Source of the DNA: Alphaproteobacteria bacterium
GTDB lineage: Bacteria > Pseudomonadota > Alphaproteobacteria > Paracaedibacterales > CAIULA01
NCBI GenBank assembly: GCA_019751935.1
Contig: JAIEMR010000076.1
Location: 1 to 6,408 of the forward strand
Length of the DNA: 6,408 bases
Direction of reading: 5' to 3'
Positions 1 to 6,264 of the stretch are shown here, in pieces. The position numbers were made by a program, and so were the translations under genes. The notes beneath the pieces were generated by a model. It had not been told where the DNA came from. It was given only the letters and a program-made list of their open reading frames with translations, and searched no databases. Position 1 is the first letter of the stretch, and the number at the start of each line of letters is the position of its first letter.

Positions 1-1758
1 GTCGCAGAAAGTCTTCAACTTTCTCAGCTTCCTGGCTATAAAACTGGCGGCACAATTCATATTATTGTAAATAACCAAATTGGCTTTACAGCTTCACCTA
101 CTGAAACAAGATCTTCTTATTATAGTTCGGACACAGCTAAGATTATTCAAGCTCCGGTTTTGCATGTAAATAGTGACGACCCAGAAGCTGTGGTGTGGGC
201 AACGGAACTTGCTACAGAATTTTGTATAAAGTTTAAAAAGGATGTTGTTATCGATTTAATTGGCTATAGACGATATGGCCATAATGAAGGCGATGAACCT
301 GGTTTTACTCAACCCATCATGTATAAAAAAATCGCTGCTCATCCAACCACAAGCGCTCTGTATGCAAATCAATTATTAGCAAAAAACTTACTTGCAACAG
401 AAGAAACTGACAAAATTAAAGATAAGATTGAAAAAGACCTTCACAAAGAATTTGAAACAGCTAGTCAAATAGAAGGTGATCAAGAACAAAAACTAGAACC
501 TGATTGGCTAAAAGGAGATTGGACTGGAATTAAATCTCATTTTGAAGGAACTCCTGAAGGATTTATCCAAACGGGCATCGATTTAGAATTTCTTAAAAAG
601 CTAGGAACATCATTGAGTTCTCAGCCCCCTAGATTCAATCTTCATCCAAAAATTGAGCGCCAACTTAAACAAAGACAGCAAATTTTTGATGATAGCGAAA
701 ATAGTAAGGCTATAGACTGGACAACTGCAGAAACTCTTTCTTTTGCAAGCTTATTAGTTGAAGGCTACCCTGTACGTTTAAGCGGCCAAGACAGCGCAAG
801 GGGAACATTTTCACAGCGCCATAGCATCTTAATTGATCAAGTTAATGGTAGCTCCTATACCCCCTTAAACAATCTGCCTTCAGAACAAGCTAAGATTGAA
901 ATTTATAACAGCTCCCTTTCAGAATCTGCCGTTTTAGGATTTGAATATGGATATAGCATCTCAAACCCCAACACATTGGTTTTATGGGAAGCGCAATTTG
1001 GTGACTTTGCCAATGGCGCACAAATTATTATCGACCAATTTATTTCTTCTGCTCAAGCTAAATGGCTGAGGTTATCGGGTCTTGTGCTGCTTTTACCCCA
1101 TGGCCTTGAAGGTCAAGGGCCAGAACACTCTTCAGCACGCTTAGAACGATATCTGCAGCTAAGTGCGGAAAACAATTGGCAAGTTGTGAATTGTACAACT
1201 CCTGCAAACTATTTTCATGTATTAAGACGTCAGCTCAAAACACCAAATCGCCTCCCTTTGGTGATTATGACGCCCAAATCGCTTTTAAGGCATAAGTTAG
1301 CTGTATCACCTTTAGAGGATTTAGGCGTTGGCACTTATTTTAAAAAAGTCCTACCCGACACAGAAATTGCCTCAAATACAGCGAAACGGGTTATTTTATG
1401 TAGTGGAAAAGTTTACTACGATTTACTGCAAAGACGCAAAGAAATGCAGGATAAAAGTATCGCACTGATTCGCTTAGAGCAGTTATATCCTTTCCCCACC
1501 GAAGAGCTCATAAAAGTTATAGAATCTTATAAAGAAGCTGAAATCGTATGGTGTCAAGAAGAGCCTAAAAATATGGGAGCCTGGTCATTTGTCAGGCCCC
1601 ATCTTGAACGAGTCATGAATTACTCTTCAAAGAAACGTAGCATGCCCTTTTATGTTGGCAGACTAGCGGCCTCTTCCCCCGCAACAGGATTTACCCAAAA
1701 ACATCAAAGCGAACAGCTTTGTTTGGTCAATGCAGCTCTTTCGGGTAAATTAGAATGA
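1..1758 (+). CDS. sucA: 2-oxoglutarate dehydrogenase E1 component, 5'-truncated by the window edge
   Basis: E1o is the thiamine-diphosphate subunit that decarboxylates 2-oxoglutarate and passes the succinyl group to the lipoyl arm of E2o, in the cytoplasmic TCA cycle. The reading frame is open from base 1 to a TGA at 1756-1758, giving the last 585 residues of a protein usually around 930 long. The window opens inside the ThDP motif: the GD half lies upstream, while the closing 'VNNQIGF' is at fragment residues 23-29. Other family signatures are 'HVNSDDPEAV' (from residue 55), 'YRRYGHNEGDEP' (about 89-100), 'SGQDSARGTFSQRH' (261-274), 'WEAQFGDFANGAQ' (about 329-341) and 'PHGLEGQGPEHSSARLERYL' (about 366-385). 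No frameshift or missing key motif is seen. The TTG at 160 is internal and not the start. sucB follows after 67 bases, so the two are probably cotranscribed. Identity is very secure; only the N-terminal third is unseen. Confidence 0.98.
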   Translation, partial: VAESLQLSQLPGYKTGGTIHIIVNNQIGFTASPTETRSSYYSSDTAKIIQAPVLHVNSDDPEAVVWATELATEFCIKFKKDVVIDLIGYRRYGHNEGDEPGFTQPIMYKKIAAHPTTSALYANQLLAKNLLATEETDKIKDKIEKDLHKEFETASQIEGDQEQKLEPDWLKGDWTGIKSHFEGTPEGFIQTGIDLEFLKKLGTSLSSQPPRFNLHPKIERQLKQRQQIFDDSENSKAIDWTTAETLSFASLLVEGYPVRLSGQDSARGTFSQRHSILIDQVNGSSYTPLNNLPSEQAKIEIYNSSLSESAVLGFEYGYSISNPNTLVLWEAQFGDFANGAQIIIDQFISSAQAKWLRLSGLVLLLPHGLEGQGPEHSSARLERYLQLSAENNWQVVNCTTPANYFHVLRRQLKTPNRLPLVIMTPKSLLRHKLAVSPLEDLGVGTYFKKVLPDTEIASNTAKRVILCSGKVYYDLLQRRKEMQDKSIALIRLEQLYPFPTEELIKVIESYKEAEIVWCQEEPKNMGAWSFVRPHLERVMNYSSKKRSMPFYVGRLAASSPATGFTQKHQSEQLCLVNAALSGKLE

Positions 1759-1764
1759 AAGCAC

Positions 1765-1770
1765 TATAAT
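1765..1770 (+). promoter_or_regulatory. Possible internal -10 box ahead of sucB
   Basis: A perfect TATAAT lies just after the sucA stop, within the 67-base sucA-sucB gap, and would give a sucB leader of roughly 50 bases. I find no convincing -35 hexamer 16-18 bases upstream and no TG extension, so it may be a chance match in AT-rich DNA. It could allow some sucB expression independent of sucA. Confidence 0.2.
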
Positions 1771-1825
1771 GATGCTAGATGCTCGTGTACGATAATTATG
1801 AAAAAGAAAAGTTAAGAGGTTTTGT

Positions 1826-3160
1826 ATGTCACAACAACTAGAGATCAAAGTTCCCACTCTAGGTGAGTCCGTAACTGAGGCAACTGTCGCCAGGTGGCTT
1901 AAAGAAATTGGAGAGCCAGTCAAAGCTGATGAACCATTGGTTGAATTGGAAACAGACAAGGTAACTCTTGAAGTTCCAGCCCCTTCGTCAGGTGTTCTTG
2001 AATCTATTTTTTCCAACAGAGGAAGCGCTGTAAAAATCGGTGGTGTTTTGGGAATGGTTCGCGCAGTAGAAGTCCAAATGACTAGTGTTAAGCCTAAAAT
2101 TCAAGAAAACCCTTTTCCTACTCCACAGCCTAAACATACAGAGACAAAACCTTCCATTCCTCACTCTACTTCTCTCCCTGTTTCTCCTTCTATTCCAGCC
2201 CCCGCTTCCGTCCATGATTTTTCCTCTTCTTTGCTTGAGTATCCACCATCTGTGCAAAAATTACTCAATGACTATAACTTAGATCCTTCTTTAATCATGC
2301 CTACAGGCAAAGGAGGAAGACTAACGAAAGGTGATATTCTCGATTACCTTGAACAGAATCCTCGTTTAGAGATACCTTCCCAAAATTTATCTTCTCAACC
2401 TGATTTAGAAGTTAAAGAATGGAACTATGAGGAAGAAACAGTGACAGAGAGCAGCGATGAGAGGCTTGAAAAGCGCATCCCTCTGTCAAGGCTAAGGCAA
2501 AGGGTTGCAGAAAGGCTCAAAGATGCGCAAAATACTGCTGCCATTCTCACGACATTCAATGAAGTTGATATGAGTGCAGTCATGGATCTTAGGGCCCGTT
2601 ACAAAGATGTATTTGAGAAAAAACATGGCGTAAAATTAGGATTTATGTCCTTTTTCGTCAAAGCATGTGTTCATGCTTTAAAAGAAATCCCGATGATGAA
2701 CAGTCAAATTGAGGGAGACGAAATTGTTCATAAAAACTACTATGACATTGGAATTGCGGTTTCGGCTCCACAAGGACTTGTCGTTCCCGTCTTAAGAGAT
2801 GCTGATCACCTCAGTTATGCTCAGGTTGAAAAGACGATTACTGCCCTTGGCCAAAAAGCAAAAGAAAATAAACTGGAAATGACAGATCTTAGTGGCGGAA
2901 CATTTACCATTTCAAATGGCGGAATTTTTGGATCCTTGCTTTCAACGCCCATTTTAAATCCTCCGCAATCAGGAATTTTAGGAATGCACAAAATTCAAGA
3001 CCGCCCGGTTGTTGTGAATGGGAAAATTGAAATCAGACCAATGATGTACCTGGCTCTTTCTTATGATCACCGTTTAATAGATGGCAGAGAAGCTGTGACA
3101 TTCCTTGTGCAAATCAAAGAATGCATTGAAAATCCAGGCCGGTTCCTTTTGAATTTATAA
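1826..3160 (+). CDS. sucB: Dihydrolipoyl succinyltransferase (E2 component of 2-oxoglutarate dehydrogenase)
   Basis: E2o forms the core of the 2-oxoglutarate dehydrogenase complex and transfers succinyl from E1o to CoA. The 444-residue protein has the full E2 layout. The lipoyl domain is at about 1-80, with the lipoylated lysine K45 in 'ETDKVTLEV'. A Pro/Ser/Thr-rich hinge spans about 85-135. The peripheral-subunit binding domain is at about 140-176 ('PPSVQKLLNDYNLDPS', 'GKGGRLTKGDI'). A second acidic linker follows, then the catalytic domain from about 215 to 444, with the active-site pair H415 and D419 in 'SYDHRLIDGR'. The ATG is supported by an AAGAGG Shine-Dalgarno at 1814-1819, six bases upstream. 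It follows sucA in the usual order, but a convergent gene begins at once, so lpd (E3) does not follow as it often does in alphaproteobacteria. E2 families resemble each other, but the sucA neighbour settles the substrate. The hinge is somewhat long; nothing is broken. Confidence 0.98.
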   Translation: MSQQLEIKVPTLGESVTEATVARWLKEIGEPVKADEPLVELETDKVTLEVPAPSSGVLESIFSNRGSAVKIGGVLGMVRAVEVQMTSVKPKIQENPFPTPQPKHTETKPSIPHSTSLPVSPSIPAPASVHDFSSSLLEYPPSVQKLLNDYNLDPSLIMPTGKGGRLTKGDILDYLEQNPRLEIPSQNLSSQPDLEVKEWNYEEETVTESSDERLEKRIPLSRLRQRVAERLKDAQNTAAILTTFNEVDMSAVMDLRARYKDVFEKKHGVKLGFMSFFVKACVHALKEIPMMNSQIEGDEIVHKNYYDIGIAVSAPQGLVVPVLRDADHLSYAQVEKTITALGQKAKENKLEMTDLSGGTFTISNGGIFGSLLSTPILNPPQSGILGMHKIQDRPVVVNGKIEIRPMMYLALSYDHRLIDGREAVTFLVQIKECIENPGRFLLNL

Positions 3161-3694
3161 GATCTTGTCTGTTTTAAGGTTTTTTAAAAACTCTCGGGTC
3201 TCTTTAGGGGATTTTAAACGTATAACATGAAGGTGACTGTACTCACCTTCTTGAATAATTCTTGTGTATGTTCTCTTGCGCCTCCAATGCGTCTGAAGAA
3301 CCCAAACAAGAATTGAATTTTTGGAAAAAAAGCGTGTGAGAGTTTCGTAATTAGTTCCCCACAATTTCTCCTTTTTAAAAATGCGGGACACACTTCTTTT
3401 AAAGGCTCTATAAAACACAAGAAGGAAAGGATAATCAAGCCAGATAAGAGTATCACCTTTCGTAAAAGTGATATGCCTTACTAGTGAATAATTTCCATCA
3501 ATAACCCAAGATTCTTGATTCGTAAGCTTATCTACTGTTTTGATAAAAATCTCTGGAGGTGATCGAACCCAATTAGGCTGCCAAAATAAAGTATCCAATT
3601 CTATATTCGGGATCCCAAGTTTTTTACCTATTTCTTCCCCAAGGGTACTTTTTCCAGATCCACTTGTACCAACAATGATAATTCTTTGAGCCAT
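3155..3694 (-). CDS. P-loop nucleotide kinase-like protein, FlaR / 'DNA topology modulation' type
   Basis: This is a 179-residue protein with a Walker A motif at residues 9-16 ('GTSGSGKS', K15, S16) right after the first beta strand, as in adenylate and shikimate kinase folds. Family-like segments follow: 'IELDTLFWQPNW' (31-42), 'WVIDGNYS' (63-70), and 'LIWLDYP' (83-89), a hydrophobic strand carrying an Asp. Basic residues at 98-100 and 138-141 could form a lid. Such proteins are usually annotated 'topology modulation protein', a name inherited from Listeria FlaR, but the fold suggests a small-molecule kinase or NTPase; the substrate is unknown. The ATG at 3694 is needed to keep the P-loop strand intact, yet no Shine-Dalgarno is visible (only 'ACTCTCTT' precedes it). 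Its end overlaps the sucB end by six bases, tail to tail. It is divergent from the kinase gene across the phased A-tract region. No signal peptide or membrane segment is apparent. Confidence 0.85.
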   Translation of the reverse strand: MAQRIIIVGTSGSGKSTLGEEIGKKLGIPNIELDTLFWQPNWVRSPPEIFIKTVDKLTNQESWVIDGNYSLVRHITFTKGDTLIWLDYPFLLVFYRAFKRSVSRIFKKEKLWGTNYETLTRFFSKNSILVWVLQTHWRRKRTYTRIIQEGEYSHLHVIRLKSPKETREFLKNLKTDKIL

Positions 3695-3703
3695 AAGAGA
3701 GTT

Positions 3704-3770
3704 AAAAAATCCAAAAAAGATTCAAAAAGATTCAAAAAGATTCAAAAAGATTCAAAAAGATTCAAAAAAT
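3704..3770. repeat. 10-bp tandem repeat forming phased A-tracts (predicted curved DNA)
   Basis: The unit TTCAAAAAGA occurs four times exactly at 3721-3760, with degenerate copies at 3711-3720 (7/10) and 3761-3770 (8/10). With the flanking run at 3704-3709 this gives seven tracts of five or six adenines starting at 3704, 3713, 3724, 3734, 3744, 3754 and 3764, that is, 9-11 bases apart and close to one helical turn. Phased A-tracts are the textbook cause of intrinsic DNA bending. The array lies 10 bases upstream of the P-loop gene start and about 80 bases upstream of the kinase start, so it falls in the leader or promoter zone of both. The exact copies also make it a candidate for slipped-strand length variation. 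The pattern is seen directly; the regulatory role is inferred. Confidence 0.92.
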
Positions 3771-3800
3771 TAGCAGGGACTTTAACTTTTTATAAATAAA

Positions 3801-3829
3801 TTTAAAAACATAATAAATCAGAATATAAA
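3801..3829 (+). promoter_or_regulatory. Possible sigma70-type promoter for the histidine kinase gene
   Basis: TTTAAA at 3801-3806 and TATAAA at 3824-3829 are separated by 17 bases, and would start transcription around 3836, giving a leader of about 14 bases. The -35 matches TTGACA at only four of six positions. The region is so AT-rich that chance hexamers are common, so this is tentative. If real, the A-tract array ends about 30 bases upstream of the -35 box, a position where curved DNA can stimulate polymerase binding. No clear promoter was found for the divergent gene; TATAAA on the minus strand at 3794-3789 is the best weak -10 candidate. Confidence 0.25.
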
Positions 3830-3849
3830 AACAAATCCCCGATATTATT

Positions 3850-5823
3850 ATGTTTACTAAAAAAGAAAATTCTGAAGATATTTCACCTCAAAATCTCTTT
3901 TCCTCTGTTTTAGAGGCAGGTTTTTTTGAATGGAATATCCAGAAAGATGAAGTTATATTATCTTCCTATTTTTCAGAAAAACTATCCTTCAAAACCATTT
4001 ATACAATCCAACATTATCATGAATGGATAAGCTTAATCCATCCAGATGACGTCCAATATTTTAAATATTCTTTTGAAAAAGCCCTCACAAAAGAAAAACC
4101 TTATATTACTTTTGAATGCCGCCAACTGGGACGCGATCAAAAATGGCATTGGTTTAATATATGGGGAAAAGCTATTGGATTTAGTTCCGAAGATATCCCT
4201 GTGCACGTTGCAGGCACTTGCGTGGATATTACAAAATACAGAGAAGATATGATAAATGCGTCCCAGACTCAACTTTTAATTTCTGAAATTAATCATATTA
4301 AAAATAGCAAAAAAGACAATAATTCGCTTCTACCCATCTGCACTGAAGTATTGAAGTCATTTAACAAACTTGTAAAATCCTCAAATTCAATTTTATTGTT
4401 ATCACCGTCTGAAAACTTAAGAAATGGTATTAAAAATCATTTACCAACTTCTTCTATTGATAATAAAAATTTAAACTCAAAAGAATGGTCTGAGGAAAAA
4501 AATGAATTTATTAAAAATTTTCCTATTACAAAAAACAATCTTATACAAAATACTGAAAAAACCTCTTTACTAGGCATTCATTTGGAGTTGCCTTTTGATA
4601 GCCAAGGAATGTTAATAACTGAAAGAACTGAACCTTTCAGCGAAGAACTATTAGAATTTATAGCTCCTCTTGTTGAAACAATAAATAATGTTATAAGCCT
4701 TAAAAAACATGAAGAAAAAAGCAGAGAATTAGATAGCATTATTGAATTTTTTATAAAACAAGTTCCAGTCCCTGTGGCAATGTTCGACGCCGAGATGCGT
4801 CATAAATTTGTAAGTGAGGCGTGGAAACGTGATAATGAGCTAGGAGAAGAGCACGAATTTATTAACAAATACTATTACGATATTTATCCTGAGGAAGCAG
4901 CAATATGGAAAAAAAATTATCAAAGAGTATTAAATGGTGAAACAATTACATGGAAGGGGACAAAAGATATAAATAAATACGGTAAAGCCTATTGGACAGA
5001 AGGGACTATGGTTCCGTGGTATACCTTAGACGGTACTCTTGGTGGTCTTTTTATGTATTGCAATAATATTACCAACCGGATTGAACAAGAAAATGTATTG
5101 AGAAGAACCCTTGAAGACCTGAACAAAGCAAATCAGGCTCTTAAAAAATCAAATGAGTCTTTAGAAAGCTTTGCATATGTATGCTCACACGATTTAAAAG
5201 AACCATTAAGAAGGATAGAAAGCTATATTCAATTACTTTTTAATAAACAAGCACAGCATTTTGATGAAGACTCAACCTTATATATGAATTATGCCAGAAA
5301 AGGTATTAATCAGATGAAGACTCTTATCCATGACATTTTACAATATTCAAAAGTCATTGGACAAACAAAGCAGGAAAAAGTTCTGGTGGCTTTAAACAAT
5401 ACAGTAGAAGAAATCAAAAAAAACTTTTCTTATCAACTGGAAGAAATCAATGGGCAAATAAAAATCGCACATTTGCCAACAATCAAAGCTGAACCTGTGC
5501 AAATCGATCAACTTTTTATGAACTTGATTGGAAATGCCATTAAATTTAGATCAAAAAAACCTCTTATCGTTGAAATCTTTGCGATAGAGAATGATTCTTT
5601 CTGGGAAATACACGTTAAAGATAATGGGATTGGTATAGATAAAGAATATCACCAGAGCGTTTTTGAGGCTTTTAAACGCCTTAATAGCAGACATATCTAC
5701 GAAGAAGGATCAGGTGTGGGACTTTCGATTTGTCAAAAAATTGTAGAAAGGCATGAAGGAATAATTTCTATTCAATCTAATCCCGAGGGTGGGTGTGATT
5801 TTATAATAAAAATCCCTAAATAG
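3850..5823 (+). CDS. Soluble PAS-GAF-PAS sensor histidine kinase (orphan)
   Basis: This 657-residue cytoplasmic sensor kinase has no transmembrane segment or signal peptide. In order, it has a PAS_3-type domain at about 17-133 ('FFEWNI', 'IHPDDV', 'GTCVDITKYRED'), a divergent GAF-like region at about 136-285 ending in a helix, a second PAS at about 295-415 ('VPVPVAMFDAEMRHKFVSEAW', split here after 'AMFDA' as the second half), and a short coiled coil at about 415-440. The HisKA domain follows, with phospho-accepting H447 in 'CSHDLKEPLRR', then HATPase_c with N box 'NLIGNAIKF' (558-566), G1 'DNGIGID' (591-597), 'VFEAFKRL' (604-611) and G2 'GSGVGLSI' (620-627). All catalytic boxes look intact. 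The H box resembles phytochrome-type 'FAYVASHDLQEPLR' kinases. No receiver domain or response regulator gene is present, so the partner and signal are unknown. The ATG at 3850 is the only early Met, but no Shine-Dalgarno precedes it. The gene looks more AT-rich than sucAB, which could reflect acquisition. Confidence 0.96.
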   Translation: MFTKKENSEDISPQNLFSSVLEAGFFEWNIQKDEVILSSYFSEKLSFKTIYTIQHYHEWISLIHPDDVQYFKYSFEKALTKEKPYITFECRQLGRDQKWHWFNIWGKAIGFSSEDIPVHVAGTCVDITKYREDMINASQTQLLISEINHIKNSKKDNNSLLPICTEVLKSFNKLVKSSNSILLLSPSENLRNGIKNHLPTSSIDNKNLNSKEWSEEKNEFIKNFPITKNNLIQNTEKTSLLGIHLELPFDSQGMLITERTEPFSEELLEFIAPLVETINNVISLKKHEEKSRELDSIIEFFIKQVPVPVAMFDAEMRHKFVSEAWKRDNELGEEHEFINKYYYDIYPEEAAIWKKNYQRVLNGETITWKGTKDINKYGKAYWTEGTMVPWYTLDGTLGGLFMYCNNITNRIEQENVLRRTLEDLNKANQALKKSNESLESFAYVCSHDLKEPLRRIESYIQLLFNKQAQHFDEDSTLYMNYARKGINQMKTLIHDILQYSKVIGQTKQEKVLVALNNTVEEIKKNFSYQLEEINGQIKIAHLPTIKAEPVQIDQLFMNLIGNAIKFRSKKPLIVEIFAIENDSFWEIHVKDNGIGIDKEYHQSVFEAFKRLNSRHIYEEGSGVGLSICQKIVERHEGIISIQSNPEGGCDFIIKIPK

Positions 5824-5832
5824 GGATATTTT
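5808..5832 (+). terminator. Terminator-like hairpin over the kinase stop codon
   Basis: ATCCCT at 5812-5817 and AGGGAT at 5822-5827 form a perfect 6-bp stem around the 4-base loop AAAT. The A run before it can pair with the T run after it (5829-5832) across a single bulged A. The TAG stop lies in the loop and start of the right arm. The stem is short and the T run is only four long, so it would be a weak intrinsic terminator for the kinase transcript. Confidence 0.4.
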
Positions 5833-6013
5833 GTAAATTATTTTTACGCAAGCTTTTGAAAGATCTTTCCAACTTTTAATTTAGAAAAAATATCTGATTC
5901 TAAATCATCCTTCAGATAGATCTTTTCAATCTTAATTCATTGGTCCCCATTTCCGCAGGCAACTTCGATTCCATTTATATCAAAATTTGTAATTTGACCC
6001 GGAGATACCAAGG

Positions 6014-6034
6014 GAGCTATCTCTAAAGTAGCTC
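6014..6034. repeat. Perfect 6-bp hairpin abutting the 90-bp palindrome
   Basis: GAGCTA at 6014-6019 and TAGCTC at 6029-6034 are perfect inverted copies around a 9-base loop. The hairpin ends at the base just before the outer arm of the larger palindrome begins. It may be part of a composite structured element, or chance sequence in the decayed gene. Confidence 0.4.
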
Positions 6035-6124
6035 ATCACAGCTGGGCCTGTTTATCAAGGACAAGTTCAACTGCGTCACAGAGCTTATCGGCTCTCCTTG
6101 ACAAACAGCCCCTAACGCCGTGAT
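6035..6124. repeat. 90-bp imperfect palindrome (RPE- or MITE-like element)
   Basis: Outer arms ATCACAGC (6035-6042) and GCCGTGAT (6117-6124) pair at 7 of 8 positions. Inner arms 6044-6061 and 6095-6112 pair at 16 of 18, with the motif CTGTTT.TCAAGGA in both. A 1-by-4 bulge lies between the two stems and a 33-base loop closes them; the loop carries a smaller GAGC/GCTC stem (6081-6084 with 6091-6094). The arms are richer in G and C than the surroundings. The length is a multiple of three and the minus-strand frame of the surrounding gene remnant is open through it, apart from TGA codons at its left edge. That recalls Rickettsia palindromic elements, which insert in frame into genes, although a solo miniature transposon with degenerate terminal repeats is equally possible. 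No obvious target-site duplication was found. Confidence 0.6.
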
Positions 6125-6264
6125 ATTCACCATCCATGGATAAATCCAAAAAAGGAACTCAGGAATTCTTTTATAGCTCTATTTAAATCAGATTTTAATT
6201 AACTTCTAAACCAATCACACACTTACATGCTTCCTCTCGCTAATACTCATTAGGTATAAGAAAT

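Larger units (their letters stand above)
5844..6198 (-). pseudogene. Remnant of a gene resembling a formyltransferase C-terminal domain
   Basis: The minus strand reads as protein-like sequence in one frame back from a TAA at 5846-5844. The last 30 codons end '...FSKLKVGKIFQKLA'. After an in-frame TGA (5939-5937) come 31 codons containing 'APLVSPGQI' and 'NGIEVACGNGD'. This recalls the C-terminal domain of methionyl-tRNA formyltransferase-like enzymes ('PGTIL..', 'GI.VACGDG'). Two more TGA codons (6038-6033) sit at the edge of the 90-bp palindrome. The same frame stays open across the palindrome up to a TGA at 6161-6159, and another frame (about 6198-6130) reads 'LNRAIKEFLSSFFGFIHGW', which could match the 'RA...F.GA' part of the same domain after a frameshift. 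At least three nonsense codons and a probable frameshift argue for a dead gene. The N-terminal catalytic domain is absent. The coding trace is fairly convincing, the family assignment much less so. Confidence 0.45.

Noticed and set aside
160..162. TTG as a start codon for a shorter E1 protein
   Set aside because: The same frame is open to base 1 and already encodes conserved E1o sequence including 'VNNQIGF', so this is an internal leucine.
1750..2257. Minus-strand open frames across the sucA-sucB junction and the lipoyl/hinge region (1750-2016 and 1988-2257)
   Set aside because: They lie opposite clearly conserved coding sequence, have no recognisable motifs, and are low-complexity shadows.
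2085..2282. Plus-strand Leu/Pro-rich open frame inside sucB
   Set aside because: It is a shifted reading of the Pro/Ser-rich hinge and has no independent coding signal.
3214..3456. Second minus-strand open frame inside the P-loop gene
   Set aside because: It overlaps the gene with conserved P-loop family features in another frame and has none of its own.
3711..3770. CRISPR array
   Set aside because: The repeats are 10 bp and directly adjacent with no spacers, and no cas gene is present.
4033..4272. Open frames on both strands inside the first PAS domain of the kinase
   Set aside because: They are shadows of an intact PAS-coding stretch with no recognisable features.
6035..6124. Rho-independent terminator or riboswitch
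   Set aside because: No T run follows either arm on either strand, no downstream gene is positioned to be controlled, and no known aptamer pattern is recognised.
5937..6161. TGA recoded as tryptophan, which would open most of the minus-strand remnant
   Set aside because: sucA ends in TGA at the expected C-terminus, tryptophan is encoded by TGG in the intact genes, and the remnant also contains an in-frame TAA (6173-6171) and a probable frameshift.
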